DNA of 64,000 nt, taken from assembly GCF_964340395.1 (NCBI RefSeq), contig NC_135559.1, positions 23,418,964-23,482,963 on the forward strand. The letters are read 5' to 3'. The stretch is from Glandiceps talaboti (Eukaryota > Hemichordata > Enteropneusta > Spengelidae). Each line of letters begins with the position of its first letter. The stretch's first letter is position 1. Made by a program: the position numbers and the translations under genes. Below are positions 11,260 through 24,501 of this stretch, in pieces. The notes beneath the pieces were generated by a model. That model was not told where the DNA came from and searched no databases. It worked only from the letters and a program-made list of their open reading frames with translations.

Positions 11260-11737
11260 TACATAATGATGTAAACTTTAATCTGGATTACAAGGCTGTC
11301 TGGCTAGATTTGAAAATCAACTGTTGCCTCTTGAGTCTTATACAAAGAACAGATGTCATTCTCTGTATTCATAAAATCCTGACAAAAACACACCATGTGA
11401 AGTTACTACGGTATAAACAGGTTAGAGGTAAACACACTATGTGATGTTACTACGGCATACACAAACTTGACGTAAACATGCCATGTGTAGTAACTATGGT
11501 ATAAACAAGCTAGAGGCAAAATAAACATGAAATGTATACAAAAAGTAGATTTTAGTAACAGACTACAATTATCCAAAGAATATCTTGATTACAAATAATA
11601 TAGTACACTAGGGTTCACTTCACATTACACTTTATTCAATCAAGGTTGTTGAACTCAAACTCTGGTAAATGTAAGCAGAACTCTTAGATGAGTAAACAAA
11701 TACTTCCACTTCAGGACTTGAAATTAACAGTAGTCCC
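11260..11737. other. unique PSMD1 intron sequence
   Basis: No gene. Contains two or three diverged copies of a roughly 60-bp stretch around ACACTATGTGATGTTACTAC near 11390-11520, too decayed to call an array. Confidence 0.5.
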
Positions 11738-12345
11738 ATGCCCATAGACTACCAATTCTTGTCATGGGGCTACCATAATTTGCAGCTGGTAGACCACTTA
11801 GGCTACCAATTCTTGTCATGGGGCTACCATAATTTGCAGCTGGTAGCCCACTTAGGCTACCAATTCTTGTCATGGGGCTACCATAATTTGCAGCTGGTAG
11901 CCCATAGACTACCAATTCTTGTCATGGGGCTACCATAATTTGCAGCTGGTAGACCACTTAGGCTACCAATTCTTGTCATGGGGCTACCATAATTTGCAGC
12001 TGGTAGACCACTTAGGCTACCAGTTCTTGTCATGGGGCTACCATAATTTGCAGCTGGTAGCCCATAGACTACCAATTCTTGTCATGGGGCTACCATAATT
12101 TGCAGCTGGTAGACCACTTAGGCTACCAATTCTTGTCATGGGGCTACCATAATTTGCAGCTGGTAGACCACTTAGGCTACCAGTTCTTGTCATGGGGCTA
12201 CCATAATTTGCAGCTGGTAGACCACTTACGCTACCAATTCTTGTCATGGGGCTACCATAATTTGCAGCTGGTAGACCACTTAGGCTACCAATTCTTGTCA
12301 TGGGGCTACCATAATTTGCAGCTGGTAGCCCACTTAGGCAACCAC
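11738..12345. repeat. 51-54-bp minisatellite, about 11 copies
   Basis: Unit contains ACCAATTCTTGTCATGGGGC, TACCATAATTTGCAGCTGGT and AGACCACTTAGGCT. A shorter unit type with GCCCATAGACT recurs about every third unit (11745, 11900 and 12060), suggesting a higher-order period. Confidence 0.95.
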
Positions 12346-12468
12346 TGATTCTGCAATGATTTAAGGATGGAAGATTTATGGACATGAAAGTGTTCTAATA
12401 ACACACATATTTCCAATAGAGGAAATTTGTTTTCAGTTCAGGAATATCGGATTACAGCTCACAATCCT

Positions 12469-12499
12469 TGGGATACCAATTTCTGAAATTGGTATCCCA
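12469..12499. other. perfect inverted repeat, 14-bp stem and 3-base loop
   Basis: Arm TGGGATACCAATTT is followed by CTG and then the exact reverse complement AAATTGGTATCCCA. The arm shares TACCAATT with the unit of the array ending 120 bp to the left. It could extrude as a hairpin; no function is assigned. Confidence 0.9.
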
Positions 12500-12737
12500 C
12501 TAGGACTACCAAAAGAAAAAAGTTAATTTCGAGCCTGCATTTTCCTGGACTCTATACTTTGATAAACTCCCCAGAGTTAGAAAGAAAACATTCATTCATT
12601 CATTCATTCATTATGACTTATTGATTTTTGAACTCCCAAGAGTAAGAATGTTATTCATGGCACTGATGATTTCCTCAGCTTGTCTTAATTTCCATTCAAA
12701 CTGATTTAGTTAGCCACACCCCAGAAAGGTGAGACTT

Positions 12738-13305
12738 TGGTATAACCAACCAACCTACACTGTATTACAAGGTGGGACTCTGGTATAACCAACCTACTTT
12801 ATATTACAAGGTGGGACTCTGGTATAACCAACCTACTTTGTATTACAAGGTGGGACTCTGGTATAACCAACCTACTTTGTATTACAAGGTGGGACTCAGG
12901 TATAACCAACCTACTTTGTATTACAAGGTGGGACTCTGGTATAACCAACCTACTTTATATTACAAGGTGGGACTCTGGTATAACCAACCTACTTTGTATT
13001 ACAAGGTGGGACTCTGGTATAACCAACCTACATTGTATTACAAGTTGGGACTCTGGTATAACCATCGTACTTTGTATTACAAGGTGGGACTCTGGTATAA
13101 CCAACCTACATTGTATTACAAGGTGGGACTCTGGTATAACCAACCTACATTGTATTACAAGGTGGGACTCTGGAATAACCAACCTACATTGTATTACAAG
13201 ATGGGACTCTGGAATAACCAACCTACATTGTATTACAAGATGGGACTCTGGTATAACCAACCCACATAGTATTACAAGATGGGACTCTGGTATAACCAAC
13301 CTACT
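12738..13305. repeat. 39-bp minisatellite, about 15 copies
   Basis: Unit contains GGTGGGACTCTGGTATAACC then AACCTACTTTGTATTACA. It is open for 165 codons on plus and 114 on minus because 39 is a multiple of three. Subtypes with ACATTG in place of ACTTTG cluster on the right. Confidence 0.96.
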
Positions 13306-13379
13306 TTCTTATACTTTGTTCTACACTAGCCTGGAATCTATGCTATTTTGTTCTACAGAAGTGACTGGTATCTGTGCTA

Positions 13380-13650
13380 TCATATTCTACAGTATAGACT
13401 GTAATCTATACTGTCATGTTCTACAGTATAGACTGTAATCTATGCTGTCACATTCTAAAGTATTGACTGCAATCTGTACTGTCATGTTGTACAGTATAGA
13501 CCGTAATCTATACTGTCATGCTCTACAGTATAGACTGTAATCTATACTGTCATGTTCTACAGTATAGACTGTAATCTATGCTGTCACATTCTAAAGTATT
13601 GACTGCAATCTGTACTGTCATGTTGTACAGTATAGACCGTAATCTATACT
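13380..13650. repeat. 34-bp hairpin minisatellite, left part
   Basis: About eight units. Each contains ACAGTATAGA-CTGTAA-TCTATACTGT, a 10-bp inverted repeat with a 6-base loop, so each unit can fold on itself. The array is interrupted by mobile elements and resumes at 14637. Confidence 0.92.
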
Positions 13651-13704
13651 GTTTTTATTTATTTATTTATCTTTATTAATCTTTCATATACAAACACCAT
13701 TTCA

Positions 13705-13962
13705 GGGATTAGTACACAGAAAAAATAAACAAAAAAGGGACAAACTAGGATAAAAAGTTACTAGGCAGCCATATTGGATCGTTTCATGAAACAAATTGAC
13801 ATGCATATGTATGCCATTGTATGTTGCTCCTGTACTAAGTTTGAAAAAAATCGGTCCAGGCATCTCCAAGAAATGGCTCTGGACTGATGGACGGACGGAC
13901 GGACGGACGGACAGAACCCAATCCATAAGTCCCCGTCCCGGACTTGGTCTGGCGGGGACTAA
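13705..13962 (+). mobile_element. truncated pearl-like element (core repeat, ACGG tract, GCGGGGACTAA end)
   Basis: Contains GGCAGCCATATTGGATCGTT, a stretch with AATTGACATGCATATGTATG, the (ACGG)n tract GGACGGACGGACGGACGG, ACCCAATCCATAAG and the terminal GCGGGGACTAA. The same series ends the elements at 24502-25223 and 56230-56945. Only part of one core repeat remains here. Confidence 0.8.
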
Positions 13963-14084
13963 TGAGTTCGGAGCTGATCTTCTGGATAGGGGTAGATTGT
14001 TTCATAGAACAGCACCACTATATTGAAATGCCTGTTTCCCATATTCAGTTGTAACTGAATATGTACTTGTGTTATGAAGATGAA

Positions 14085-14636
14085 TTTGGTTGGAAAGATT
14101 GAACATTTCAGTGAGGTAACTAGGTGCATTACCTGTTACGGATTTGTAGACGAGTGTTGCCAGTTGGCGCTTCCATCTAATTTAAGGGCTAACCCAAGTT
14201 TTCATATACCCAACCCGTACTAGTATCACAGTGAACATCAAGGAGCAGTCCACCAGCTCGTTTATGGAGGAGTTCAAGTGTCTTCAAATACTTTTATTCA
14301 TATTACACCATACATTCACAGCATAATCCAAATGGGGAAGGACTAAGGTATTGAACATCATCTTCCAATCCTAAGTCCCAATCGCAAAAGGTACATCTGC
14401 TTCTCAAGAGTAGACTAAGTTTTAGATAATTTAAGTTGAAATTTTGGAAATATGCATTGAAAATTTCAATTTTGAATCCAGCCAAACCCCTAAGTATTTG
14501 AAATCCAACACTTGCTCTACTAGGTGTCCCTGTACAAAACTGGATTTAGTTTTAGTCTTTGAGAAGAACCAAGAAACATGGTGTTGGTTTACTTGTATTC
14601 AATGTTAACTTGTTTGAGTCAAGCCAGGCCTTGAGT
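14085..14636 (-). mobile_element. non-LTR reverse transcriptase C-terminal remnant
   Basis: On the minus strand, successive blocks read VLDFKYLGVWLDSKLKF (14515-14460), then after a frameshift MMFNTLVLPHLDYAVNVWCN (about 14360-14300), then RWKRQLATLVYKSVTGNAPS and YLTEMF (14180-14100). This is the usual order at the end of LINE ORF2: KYLGVxLD, then LPxLDYxxxVW, then LxxLVYKxxxGxAPxYL. Several stops and frameshifts make it dead. With the adjacent pearl-like element it splits the 34-bp array. Confidence 0.85.
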
Positions 14637-14693
14637 CATAGACTGTAATCTATACTGCACGCTCTACAGTATAGACTGTAATCTATGCTTTCA
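14637..14693. repeat. 34-bp hairpin minisatellite, right part
   Basis: Less than two units of the 13380-13650 array reappear (TAGACTGTAATCTATACTG), showing that the intervening roughly 990 bp was inserted into the array. Confidence 0.85.
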
Positions 14694-14997
14694 TGTACAA
14701 ATGAATACCATGGAATTCATGCTACACTAAAGACAGCATGTACTCAAGACACGCTGTCTAACTCATACAACCTTCATTAAAGATTTTATAAAACAGTCAT
14801 GTCTTAGATTAATGAAATGTGATAGTTTTGAAACAGTTGTTGTATTTTACAATAATTTGAAATTATTCCCATGAGTAAACATACACCAAAATGTAGAGTG
14901 ATGTCAAATGGTCATGACCGCCAGGAAGTATTAAAAAGAAATGACTGTTTTTATTTATTCTGTTCAACCATGGAAACATGGAATGGAAGACTTCAGT
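14694..14997. other. unique intron sequence
   Basis: AT-rich, nothing recognised. Confidence 0.5.
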
Positions 14998-15230
14998 AAA
15001 TTGTACACTTAACTTCATTGATAATTTGGGCAGTGTCCATGGATTTGTACACTTAACTTCATTGATATTTTGGGCAGTGTCCATGGATTTGTACACTTAA
15101 CTTCATTAATATTTTGGGCAGTGTCCATGGATTTGTACACTTAACTTCATTAATATTTTGGGCAGTGTCCATGGATTTGTACACTTAACTTCATTAATAT
15201 TTTGGGCAGTGTCCATGGATTCGTACAATG
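14998..15230. repeat. 44-bp minisatellite, about 5 copies
   Basis: Unit contains TGTACACTTAACTTCATTAA and TTTTGGGCAGTGTCCATGGA. Confidence 0.95.
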
Positions 15231-15242
15231 AACTCCAATGAT

Positions 15243-17800
15243 AATTTGAAACACAGAATCCCACCATACTGTAGATAGGAATACAGAGTCCCACCATACT
15301 GTAGTTAGGAGTACACAGTCCCATTGTAGGTAGGATGATAGAGTCCCCACCATAGGTTGGATTATAGAGTTCTATTGTAAGTAGGATTACAGAGTCAAGT
15401 ATATATAGAGTTACAGAGTCCCACCATAGGTAGGATTACAGAGTCCTACTGTAGGTAGGATTACAGAGTCCTACTGTAGGTAGGATTACAGAGTCCCACT
15501 GTAGGTAGGATTACAGAGTCCCACTGTAGGTAGGATTACAGAGTCCCACTGTAGGTAGGATTACAGAGTCCCACTGTAGGTAGGATTACAGAGTCCCACT
15601 GTAGGTAGGATTACAGAGTCCCACTGTAGGTAGGATTACAGAGTCCCACTGTAGGTAGGATTACAGAGTCCCACTGTAGGTAGGATTACAGAGTCCCACT
15701 GTAGGTAGGATTACAGAGTCCCACTGTAGGTAGGATTACAGAGTCCTACTGTAGGTAGGATTACAGAGTCCCACCATAGGTAGGATTACAGAGTCCTACT
15801 GTAGGTAGGATTACAGAGTCCCACCATAGGTAGGATTACAGAGTCCTACTGTAGGTAGGATTACAGAGTCCCACTGTAGGTAGGATTACAGAGTCCTACT
15901 GTAGGTAGGATTACAGAGTCCCACTGTAGGTAGGATTACAGAGTCCTACTGTAGGTAGGATTACAGAGTCCCACCATAGGTAGGATTACAGAGTCCTACT
16001 GTAGGTAGGATTACAGAGTCCCACTGTAGGTAGGATTACAGAGTCCCACTGTAGGTAGGATTACAGAGTCCCACTGTAGGTAGGATTACAGAGTCCCACT
16101 GTAGGTAGGATTACAGAGTCCCACCATAGATAGGATTACAGAGTCCTACTGTAGGTAGGATTACAGAGTCCCACTGTAGGTAGGATTACAGAGTCCTACT
16201 GTAGGTAGGATTACAGAGTCCCACCATAGGTAGGATTACAGAGTCCTACTGTAGGTAGGATTACAGAGTCCTACTGTAGGTAGGATTACAGAGTCCCACT
16301 GTAGGTAGGATTACAGAGTCCCACTGTAGGTAGGATTACAGAGTCCCACTGTAGGCAGGATTACAGAGTCCCACCATAGGTAGGATTACAGAGTCCTACT
16401 GTAAGTAGGATTACAGAGTCCCACTGTAGGCAGGATTACAGAGTCCCACTGTAGGTAGGATTACAGATTCCCACCATAGGTAGGATTACAGAGTCCTACT
16501 GTAGGTAGGATTACAGAGTCCCACTGTAGGTAGGATTACAGAGTCCTACTGTAGGTAGGATTACAGAGTCCTACTGTAGGTAGGATTACGGATTCCCACC
16601 ATAGGTAGGATTACAGAGTCCTACTGTAGGCAGGATTACAGAGTCCTACTGTAGGTAGGATTACAGAGTCCCACCATAGGTAGGATTACAGAGTCCTACT
16701 GTAGGTGGGATTACAGAGTCCTACTGTAGGTAGGATTACAGATTCCCACTGTAGGTAGGATTACAGAGTCCTACTGTAGGTAGGATTACAGAGTCCCACC
16801 ATAGCTAGGTTTACAGGGTCCCACTGTAGGTAGGATTACAGAGTCCTACTGTAGGTAGGATTACAGAGTCCCACTGTAGGTAGGATTACAGAGTCCCACT
16901 GTAGGTAGGATTACAGAGTCCCACTGTAGGTAGGATTACAGAGTCCCACTGTAGGTAGGATTACAGAGTCCCACCATAGATAGGATTACAGAGTCCTACT
17001 GTAGGTAGGATTACAGAGTCCCACTGTAGGTAGGATTACAGAGTCCTACTGTAGGTAGGATTACAGAGTCCCACCATAGGTAGGATTACAGAGTCCTACT
17101 GTAGGTAGGATTACAGAGTCCCACTGTAGGTAGGATTACAGAGTCCCACTGTAGGTAGGATTACAGAGTCCCACTGTAGGTAGGATTACAGAGTCCCACT
17201 GTAGGCAGGATTACAGAGTCCCACCATAGGTAGGATTACAGAGTCCTACTGTAAGTAGGATTACAGAGTCCCACTGTAGGCAGGATTACAGAGTCCCACT
17301 GTAGGTAGGATTACAGATTCCCACCATAGGTAGGATTACAGAGTCCTACTGTAGGTAGGATTACAGAGTCCCACTGTAGGTAGGATTACAGAGTCCTACT
17401 GTAGGTAGGATTACAGAGTCCTACTGTAGGTAGGATTACAGATTCCCACCATAGGTAGGATTACAGAGTCCTACTGTAGGCAGGATTACAGAGTCCCACT
17501 GTAGGTAGGATTACAGATTCCCACCATAGGTAGGATTACAGAGTCCTACTGTAGGTGGGATTACAGAGTCCTACTGTAGGTAGGATTACAGATTCCCACT
17601 GTAGGTAGGATTACAGAGTCCTACTGTAGGTAGGATTACAGAGTCCCACCATAGCTAGGTTTACAGGGTCCCACTGTAGGTAGGATTACAGAGTCCTACT
17701 GTAGGTAGGATTACAGAGTCCTACTGTAGGTAGGATTACAGATTCCCACTGTAGGTAGGATTACAGAGTCCCACCATAGATAGGATTACAGAGTGCCATC
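15243..17800. repeat. 25-bp minisatellite, about 100 copies, with an 850-bp higher-order duplication
   Basis: Unit contains GTAGGTAGGATTACAGAGTC and CCACT/CTACT. Variant units (CCACCATAGG, GTAAGTAGGA, CATAGCTAGGTTTACAGGG) act as landmarks and recur exactly 850 bp apart: CCACCATAGA at 16121 and 16971, GTAAGTAGGA at 16401 and 17251, GATTCCCACC at 16591 and 17441, ATAGCTAGGT at 16801 and 17651. A block of 34 units, about 15985-16845, has therefore been tandemly duplicated to about 17695. It ends in a degenerate GGTA/GATA-rich tail to about 17850. Confidence 0.97.
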
Positions 17801-17986
17801 TTAGGCAGATAGGTAGGTAAGAAGGTAGGTAGATGGATAGGTTGGTAGGTAGGAATTATAAGTTCCAATGGTCATTAAATCACTTCATCTTGATAACTGG
17901 ACATTAAAGTAGTAATAATAAACCTAAGAAATAGTCTATGTTATACATTGAATGATGTCATCTTGGTAACCGAACATTACACTGAC

Positions 17987-18103
17987 CTTAGGACAAGTCA
18001 CTTCATTTTGTTGGATCATGATGAGTGCTGATGCAATGAATGCTCCTTGTCTGACATAGTTTACAGGGTCATTAGTCATTGGCTCCAGTAGATTGATGGC
18101 TTC
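17987..18103 (-). CDS. PSMD1: PSMD1 exon, PC repeat ([13 protein letters not shown]...)
   Basis: A 117-bp, phase 0-0 exon of 39 codons: acceptor GATTTCAG before GAAGCCATC and donor GTCAGTGTAA after CCTAAG. The peptide [20 protein letters not shown] continues [19 protein letters not shown], differing from vertebrate PSMD1 at only a few positions. It carries one PC repeat ([14 protein letters not shown]) of the Rpn2 toroid that forms the 19S base scaffold with Rpn1. It follows the exon ending in GTGNK and precedes the one starting VAAF. The 40-bp array to its right begins about 10 bp from the acceptor AG. Confidence 0.98.
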
Positions 18104-18112
18104 CTGAAATCA

Positions 18113-18897
18113 GTGTGAATGGCATAATAAATACACAAAATGTTATGTACATTGGTGAATGGCATAATAAATACACAAAATGTTATGTACATTGGTGAAT
18201 GGCATAATAAATACACAATAAATGTGTACATTGGTGAATGGCATGATAAATACACAAAATGTTATGTACATTGGTGAATGGCATAATAAATAAACAATAA
18301 ATGTGTACATTGGTGAATGGCATAATAAATACACAAAATGTTATGTACATTGGTGAATGGCATAATAAATAAACAATAAATGTGTACATTGGTGAATGGC
18401 ATAATAAATACACAAAATGTTATGTACATTGGTGAATGGCATAATAAATAAACAATAAATGTGTACATTGGTGAATGGCATAATAAATAAACAATAAATG
18501 TGTACATTGGTGAATGGCATAACTACACAATTTGTAAATGTGTACATTGGTGAATGGCATGATAAATACACAAAATGTTATGTACATTGGTGAATGGCAT
18601 GATAAATACACAATAAATGTATACATTGGTGAATGGCATAATAAATACACAATAAATGTATACATTGGTGAATGGCATAACTACACAATTTGTAAATGTG
18701 TACATTGGTGAATGGCATGATAAATACACAATAAATGTATACATTGGTGAATGGCATAACTACACAATTTGTAAATGTGTACATTGGTGAATGGCATGAT
18801 AAATACACAATAAACGTGTACATTGGTGAATGGCATGATAAATACACAATAAATGTATACATTGGTGAATGGCATGATAAATACACATTGTACATTG
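18113..18897. repeat. 39-40-bp minisatellite filling a PSMD1 intron, about 20 copies
   Basis: Unit contains ACATTGGTGAATGGCATAAT and AAATACACAA, then AATGTTATGT or TAAATGTGT. A third type has ACTACACAATTTGTAAATGT. It occupies nearly 90 percent of the 887-bp intron 18104-18990. Its nearest unit starts within the usual polypyrimidine/branch region of the 18103 acceptor. Confidence 0.96.
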
Positions 18898-18933
18898 GTG
18901 GACTTGTAACAACATGATTTCATCATTGTTTTA

Positions 18934-19781
<848 letters not shown>

Positions 19782-20777
19782 CTAGGCACACTTACATACA
19801 TTATTTGAATGTTTATTCTTTTGTCTATTAATCCCTGTTGTTATCTTTGCAATATACCTGACCATTTGGCTGTTGCTATGGGCGTAGTTTTGTAGCTTGG
19901 CATATTTGCACACACTTTTTGAATGTTTGTTCACTTGTTTATTAATCCTTGTTGTTATCTTTACAATATATGTGATCACTTGGCTGTTGCCATGGGTGTA
20001 GTCTTTTAGAATGGCATATTTGCATACACTTTTTGAATGTTTGTTCACTTGTCTATGGAATCCTTGTTGTTATCTTTGTGACATACACCAGTGTTTGGTT
20101 GTTGCTATGCACATGGTCATGGTTGCTAGGGATATTTGCATACATTTTTGGAATGTTTACTCACTCGCCTACCAGATCATGTTTTGACCAAAATATACTG
20201 ACATTTGGTTGTTGCTAAGGGCATGGTCATGGTTGCTAGGACCAATTGTGTCAAAACATTTTGAGGAAAATCTGCAGAAAAACACTTCTAAAAACATCTC
20301 ACCAAATTTCAGTCTCATTGACCAAGTACTTTTTGAGATACAAGTTTTTGACCAAAATTCACATTTTTACACCTACCATAATTTGCATATTACTGATGAC
20401 ATCATTATATGCTTCATCTATGCACCCCTAGATTATATTTCAATCTGCTCAGTAGTTTTGGAATTAAAGATATTTGACCAAAAAGGCACATTTCTAGCCC
20501 TAATTTGCATATTAACGATGGAATCATCATGTTATGAACAAATCTTAATTTACACACACCCCTAAGAATGTTCCCACCGATTTCACACCAATCTGACCAG
20601 TAGTTTTTGAGTTAAAGTTTTTTTTATAACCAAAAATGACATTTTTTTTACCCAAATCACATACCTGTGACGCGATCATTTTGCTTTGAACAACATCCCA
20701 ACTAGACACCAAAAGTAATGTCCCAATCAAATACCAAGGCAATCGGTGTCACATTTTTTTAGTGTAAGTCGTCCACA

Positions 20778-20832
<55 letters not shown>

Positions 20833-20884
20833 ACCATGCCTAAAGTATTAGCACTACTGAACCTTATCAGTTCAGTTGTGCTAA
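19782..20884 (+). mobile_element. interspersed composite element, copy 2 (114-bp core repeats, CA tract, terminal hairpin)
   Basis: Same order as 9190-10628, with three to four 114-bp core units, then GAAAATCTGCAGAA, the CACATTTTTACACCTA segment, a (CA)n tract at about 20778-20828, and the hairpin ACTGAAC-CTTATCA-GTTCAGT at 20856-20876 followed by TGTGCTAA. Both copies have the same orientation, opposite to PSMD1. Confidence 0.65.
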
Positions 20885-23039
20885 AAATCATGTCTGTGAT
20901 ATTAGTCTAGATCCAAAGTAAAACAAAATCTCCACTTCTCTAAGATCTAGATGATAGCAAAGGATCATTGAACTGTTTGTTATTTCCTCCTTGGTTCTAA
21001 TGTTCCAAGGATGAAGATAATTTTCCCCTTTCTGCCTGATTTGGTTTTCATTACAAAGAGAACAGCATTCATTGCTAGTGTTTTGTCAGACCATTTATCA
21101 TGTTAATTATATACCAGACAGTGTGATTCTCTCAGGGTTTGAATAAAAAATAGACAAAAATCTGGTCAGAATCAATGCTATCTATTATATGATGTGATAT
21201 CTGATGCTAATGATAAGTAGATACTGCATCTATTATACATGTTACTACAATTAGTAGATTATACTGTACACATAGAGTAATTAATAAAAGACTACAATTA
21301 TACTTGACATTGAATATCTGGATTCTTCCATTTGTCTATTTATAAATTAACAGAGTGAATAATTCAGATATGGAAATATTAAACTGCTTATAAAAGTTTG
21401 TCAAATATTCATTTCAAAATGATATGTGTAGGGATTTGATATTTTGAGTGTTCTCACAGATACAGGCAGACATCAGAAATATCAGACCAATAATTTCCTA
21501 GCAAATCTGAAAACTTTGTATGTAATATGGAACACAAATAGTATTTGGCCAAAGAAATGATGTTTACCATCAATCAAGAAGACATACTATCCCAGCTAAA
21601 GCCATGAGGTATGTTATGACTTGTAACTAGTTGGAACACACACATATTCTAGCCTTGACACACCCCATTAAAATGTTTTCTTCCATTCTATTGTCATGTA
21701 AATTGATTAGTTCTCATTATTACACACTGCAGCAGTTGACAAGGTAGTACCTCCGATATCTGCATCTGTGTATTTCTCTATTCTCAGCCCTACATTTCAT
21801 ACCACGGATATTGCCAGCAATCACTTCATAAATTTGTAAGTGGGTTCTTTAAATACTCTTTACATTGAAAACTACAACCAATATCACCCTAGTCAGTTTA
21901 CTTCTATAACTTTGTTGATGATAAGAAACAGTAAGATATGACATGTTTGACTCCAATATAGACCCAAGTCTTGAAATCTTTTGCAAGTCAAATGAACTCT
22001 TCTCACTAGGGAGTAATACTCTGATGCATATTTTTCCAATATGTGTTTTCAGTGAAGCATTTTGAGGAGATAAAATTGAAAATCTTTGTATTTTTAATCC
22101 AGTATTATACATAGATATTTCAAAACCTATCCACATAATATGTTACAGAGAACATTATCAGTACTAGTAGAGGCATTTCTCATCTCTTCTACCAAGTGTC
22201 TATTAAACATTGAGAAAGCAGGAGTACATTTCTGCTATTATTTATTAGTATTAACAAATACAACTACAGAATGTAATATACACATCATCAACTTCTGATG
22301 AGTTCTAAGTGTAAAGTTACAGTTAAACATGGCTTTTCTCTAGTAGTAAGTTTACTTGGTAAAATTGGCAAAGAATAGAATTTTATGCACCTGTGTAAAT
22401 GAATAAATAGAGTTTCTCTCAGTTTCTTATCGCTGTTACTAGAGTTTTACTTGATATATGTGTTAGTACAATCCAGATTTAGTGTTACTTTATTTATTAT
22501 TGAAATGGAATTTAACGAGATTTAGTACATAGGTCTAGAATGTTTAGGAGAGAGATCAGTTTTCTTCAGTGACGTTACACAGTTTTGATATCACAGCTTG
22601 ATTTCTTAATGCACATTTGTGAGATCACAGCTTGTAATAAACTTAATATTAACATTTCAGGCCACTACTCAAGTGTTATTATTAAATTAGGATTATTATG
22701 AATAATCAATCAATGTATACTTCAATATCTTGAGAGATTTGTCATATGTGTAGCTCCAAAAAATACCAGCATATATCACTTTAAACCAATTATGTGGACT
22801 GCTGGGACAAGTGGCTATATTTTAAATTAATGTGGATTTGTCTTCACAAGTTATCACCACAAAAAATGATAGCTTGATTGGTTTCTATCTGTCTAGCAAT
22901 CTGGCTATCAGTTGTAGTTATTTTAGACAGTAAAACCAGACAACAGAAAGGTTTGTTTTTATATAAAGGATAGACTGAGGATTAGTCCTGTGTCCATACT
23001 TACTCTATTTACTCACTATTTTAATGGAAAAATCTGTCC
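20885..23039. other. about 2.1 kb of unique non-coding sequence
   Basis: AT-rich, no long ORF with recognisable similarity, no array, no splice-bounded exon seen on either strand. Confidence 0.5.
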
Positions 23040-24501
23040 AATACTAGTCACAATAGCTAGTGATAATCTGTCCAATACTAGTCACAATAGCTAGTGATAA
23101 TCTGTCCAATACTAGTCACAATAACTAGTGATAATCTGTCCAATACTAGTCACAATAACTAGTGATAATCTGTCCAATACTAGTCACAATAACTAGTGAT
23201 AATCTGTCCAATACTAGTCACAATAACTAGTGATAATCTGTCCAATACTAGTCACAATAACTAATGATAATCTTTCCAATACTAGTCACAATAACTAGTG
23301 ATAATCTGTCCAATACTAGTCACAATAACTAATGATAATCTGTCCAATACTAGTCACAATAACTAATGATAATCTGTCCAATACTAGTCACAATAGCTAG
23401 TGATAATCTGTCCAATACTAGTCACAATAACTAATGATAATCTGTCCAATACTAGTCACAATAACTAGTGATAATCTGTCCAATACTAGTCACAATAACT
23501 AATGATAATCTGTCCAATACTAGTCACAATAACTAGCGATAATCTGTCCAATACTAGTCACAATAACTAATGATAATCTGTCCAATACTAGTCACAATAA
23601 CTAGTGATAATCTGTCCAATACTAGTCACAATAACTAATGATAATCTGTCCAATACTAGTCACAATAACTAGTGATAATCTGTCCAATACTAGTCACAAT
23701 AACTAATGATAATCTGTCCAATACTAGTCACAATAACTAGTGATAATCTGTCCAATACTAGTCACAATAACTAATGATAATCTGTCCAATACTAGTCACA
23801 ATAACTAATGATAATCTGTCCAATACTAGTCACAATAGCTAGTGATAATCTGTCCAATACTAGTCACAATAACTAGTGATAATCTGTCCAATACTAGTCA
23901 CAATAACTAGTGATAATCTGTCCAATACTAGTCACAATAACTAATGATAGTCTGTCCAATACTAGTCACAATAACTAGTGATAATCTATCCAATACTAGT
24001 CACAATAACTAGTGATAATCTGTCCAATACTAGTCACAATAACTAGTGATAATCTGTCCAATACTAGTCACAATAGCTAGTGATAATCTATCCAATACTA
24101 GTCACAATAACTAGTGATAATCTGTGATAATCTATCCAATACTAGTCACAATAACTAGTGATAATCTGTGATAATCTGTTCAATACTAGTCACAATAACT
24201 AGTGATAATCTATCCAATACTAGTCACAATAACTAATGATAATCTGTCCAATACTAGTCACAATAACTAATGATAATCTATCCAATACTAGTCACAATAG
24301 CTAGTGATAATCTGTCCAATACTAGTCACAATAACTAATGATAATCTGACCAATACTAGTCACAATAACTAATGATAATCTGTCCAATACTAGTCACAAT
24401 AACAAGTGATAATCTGTCCAATACTAGTCACAATAACTAGTGATAATCTGTCCAATACTAGTCACAATAACTAATGATAATCTGTCCAATACTAGTCACA
24501 A
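23040..24501. repeat. 34-bp minisatellite, left part, about 43 copies
   Basis: Unit contains GATAATCTGTCCAATACTAG and TCACAATAACTA, with ACTAGT occurring in most units. Variant AATGATAATC alternates irregularly with AGTGATAATC. Near the right end some units gain an extra GATAATCTGT (45-bp forms). Confidence 0.96.
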
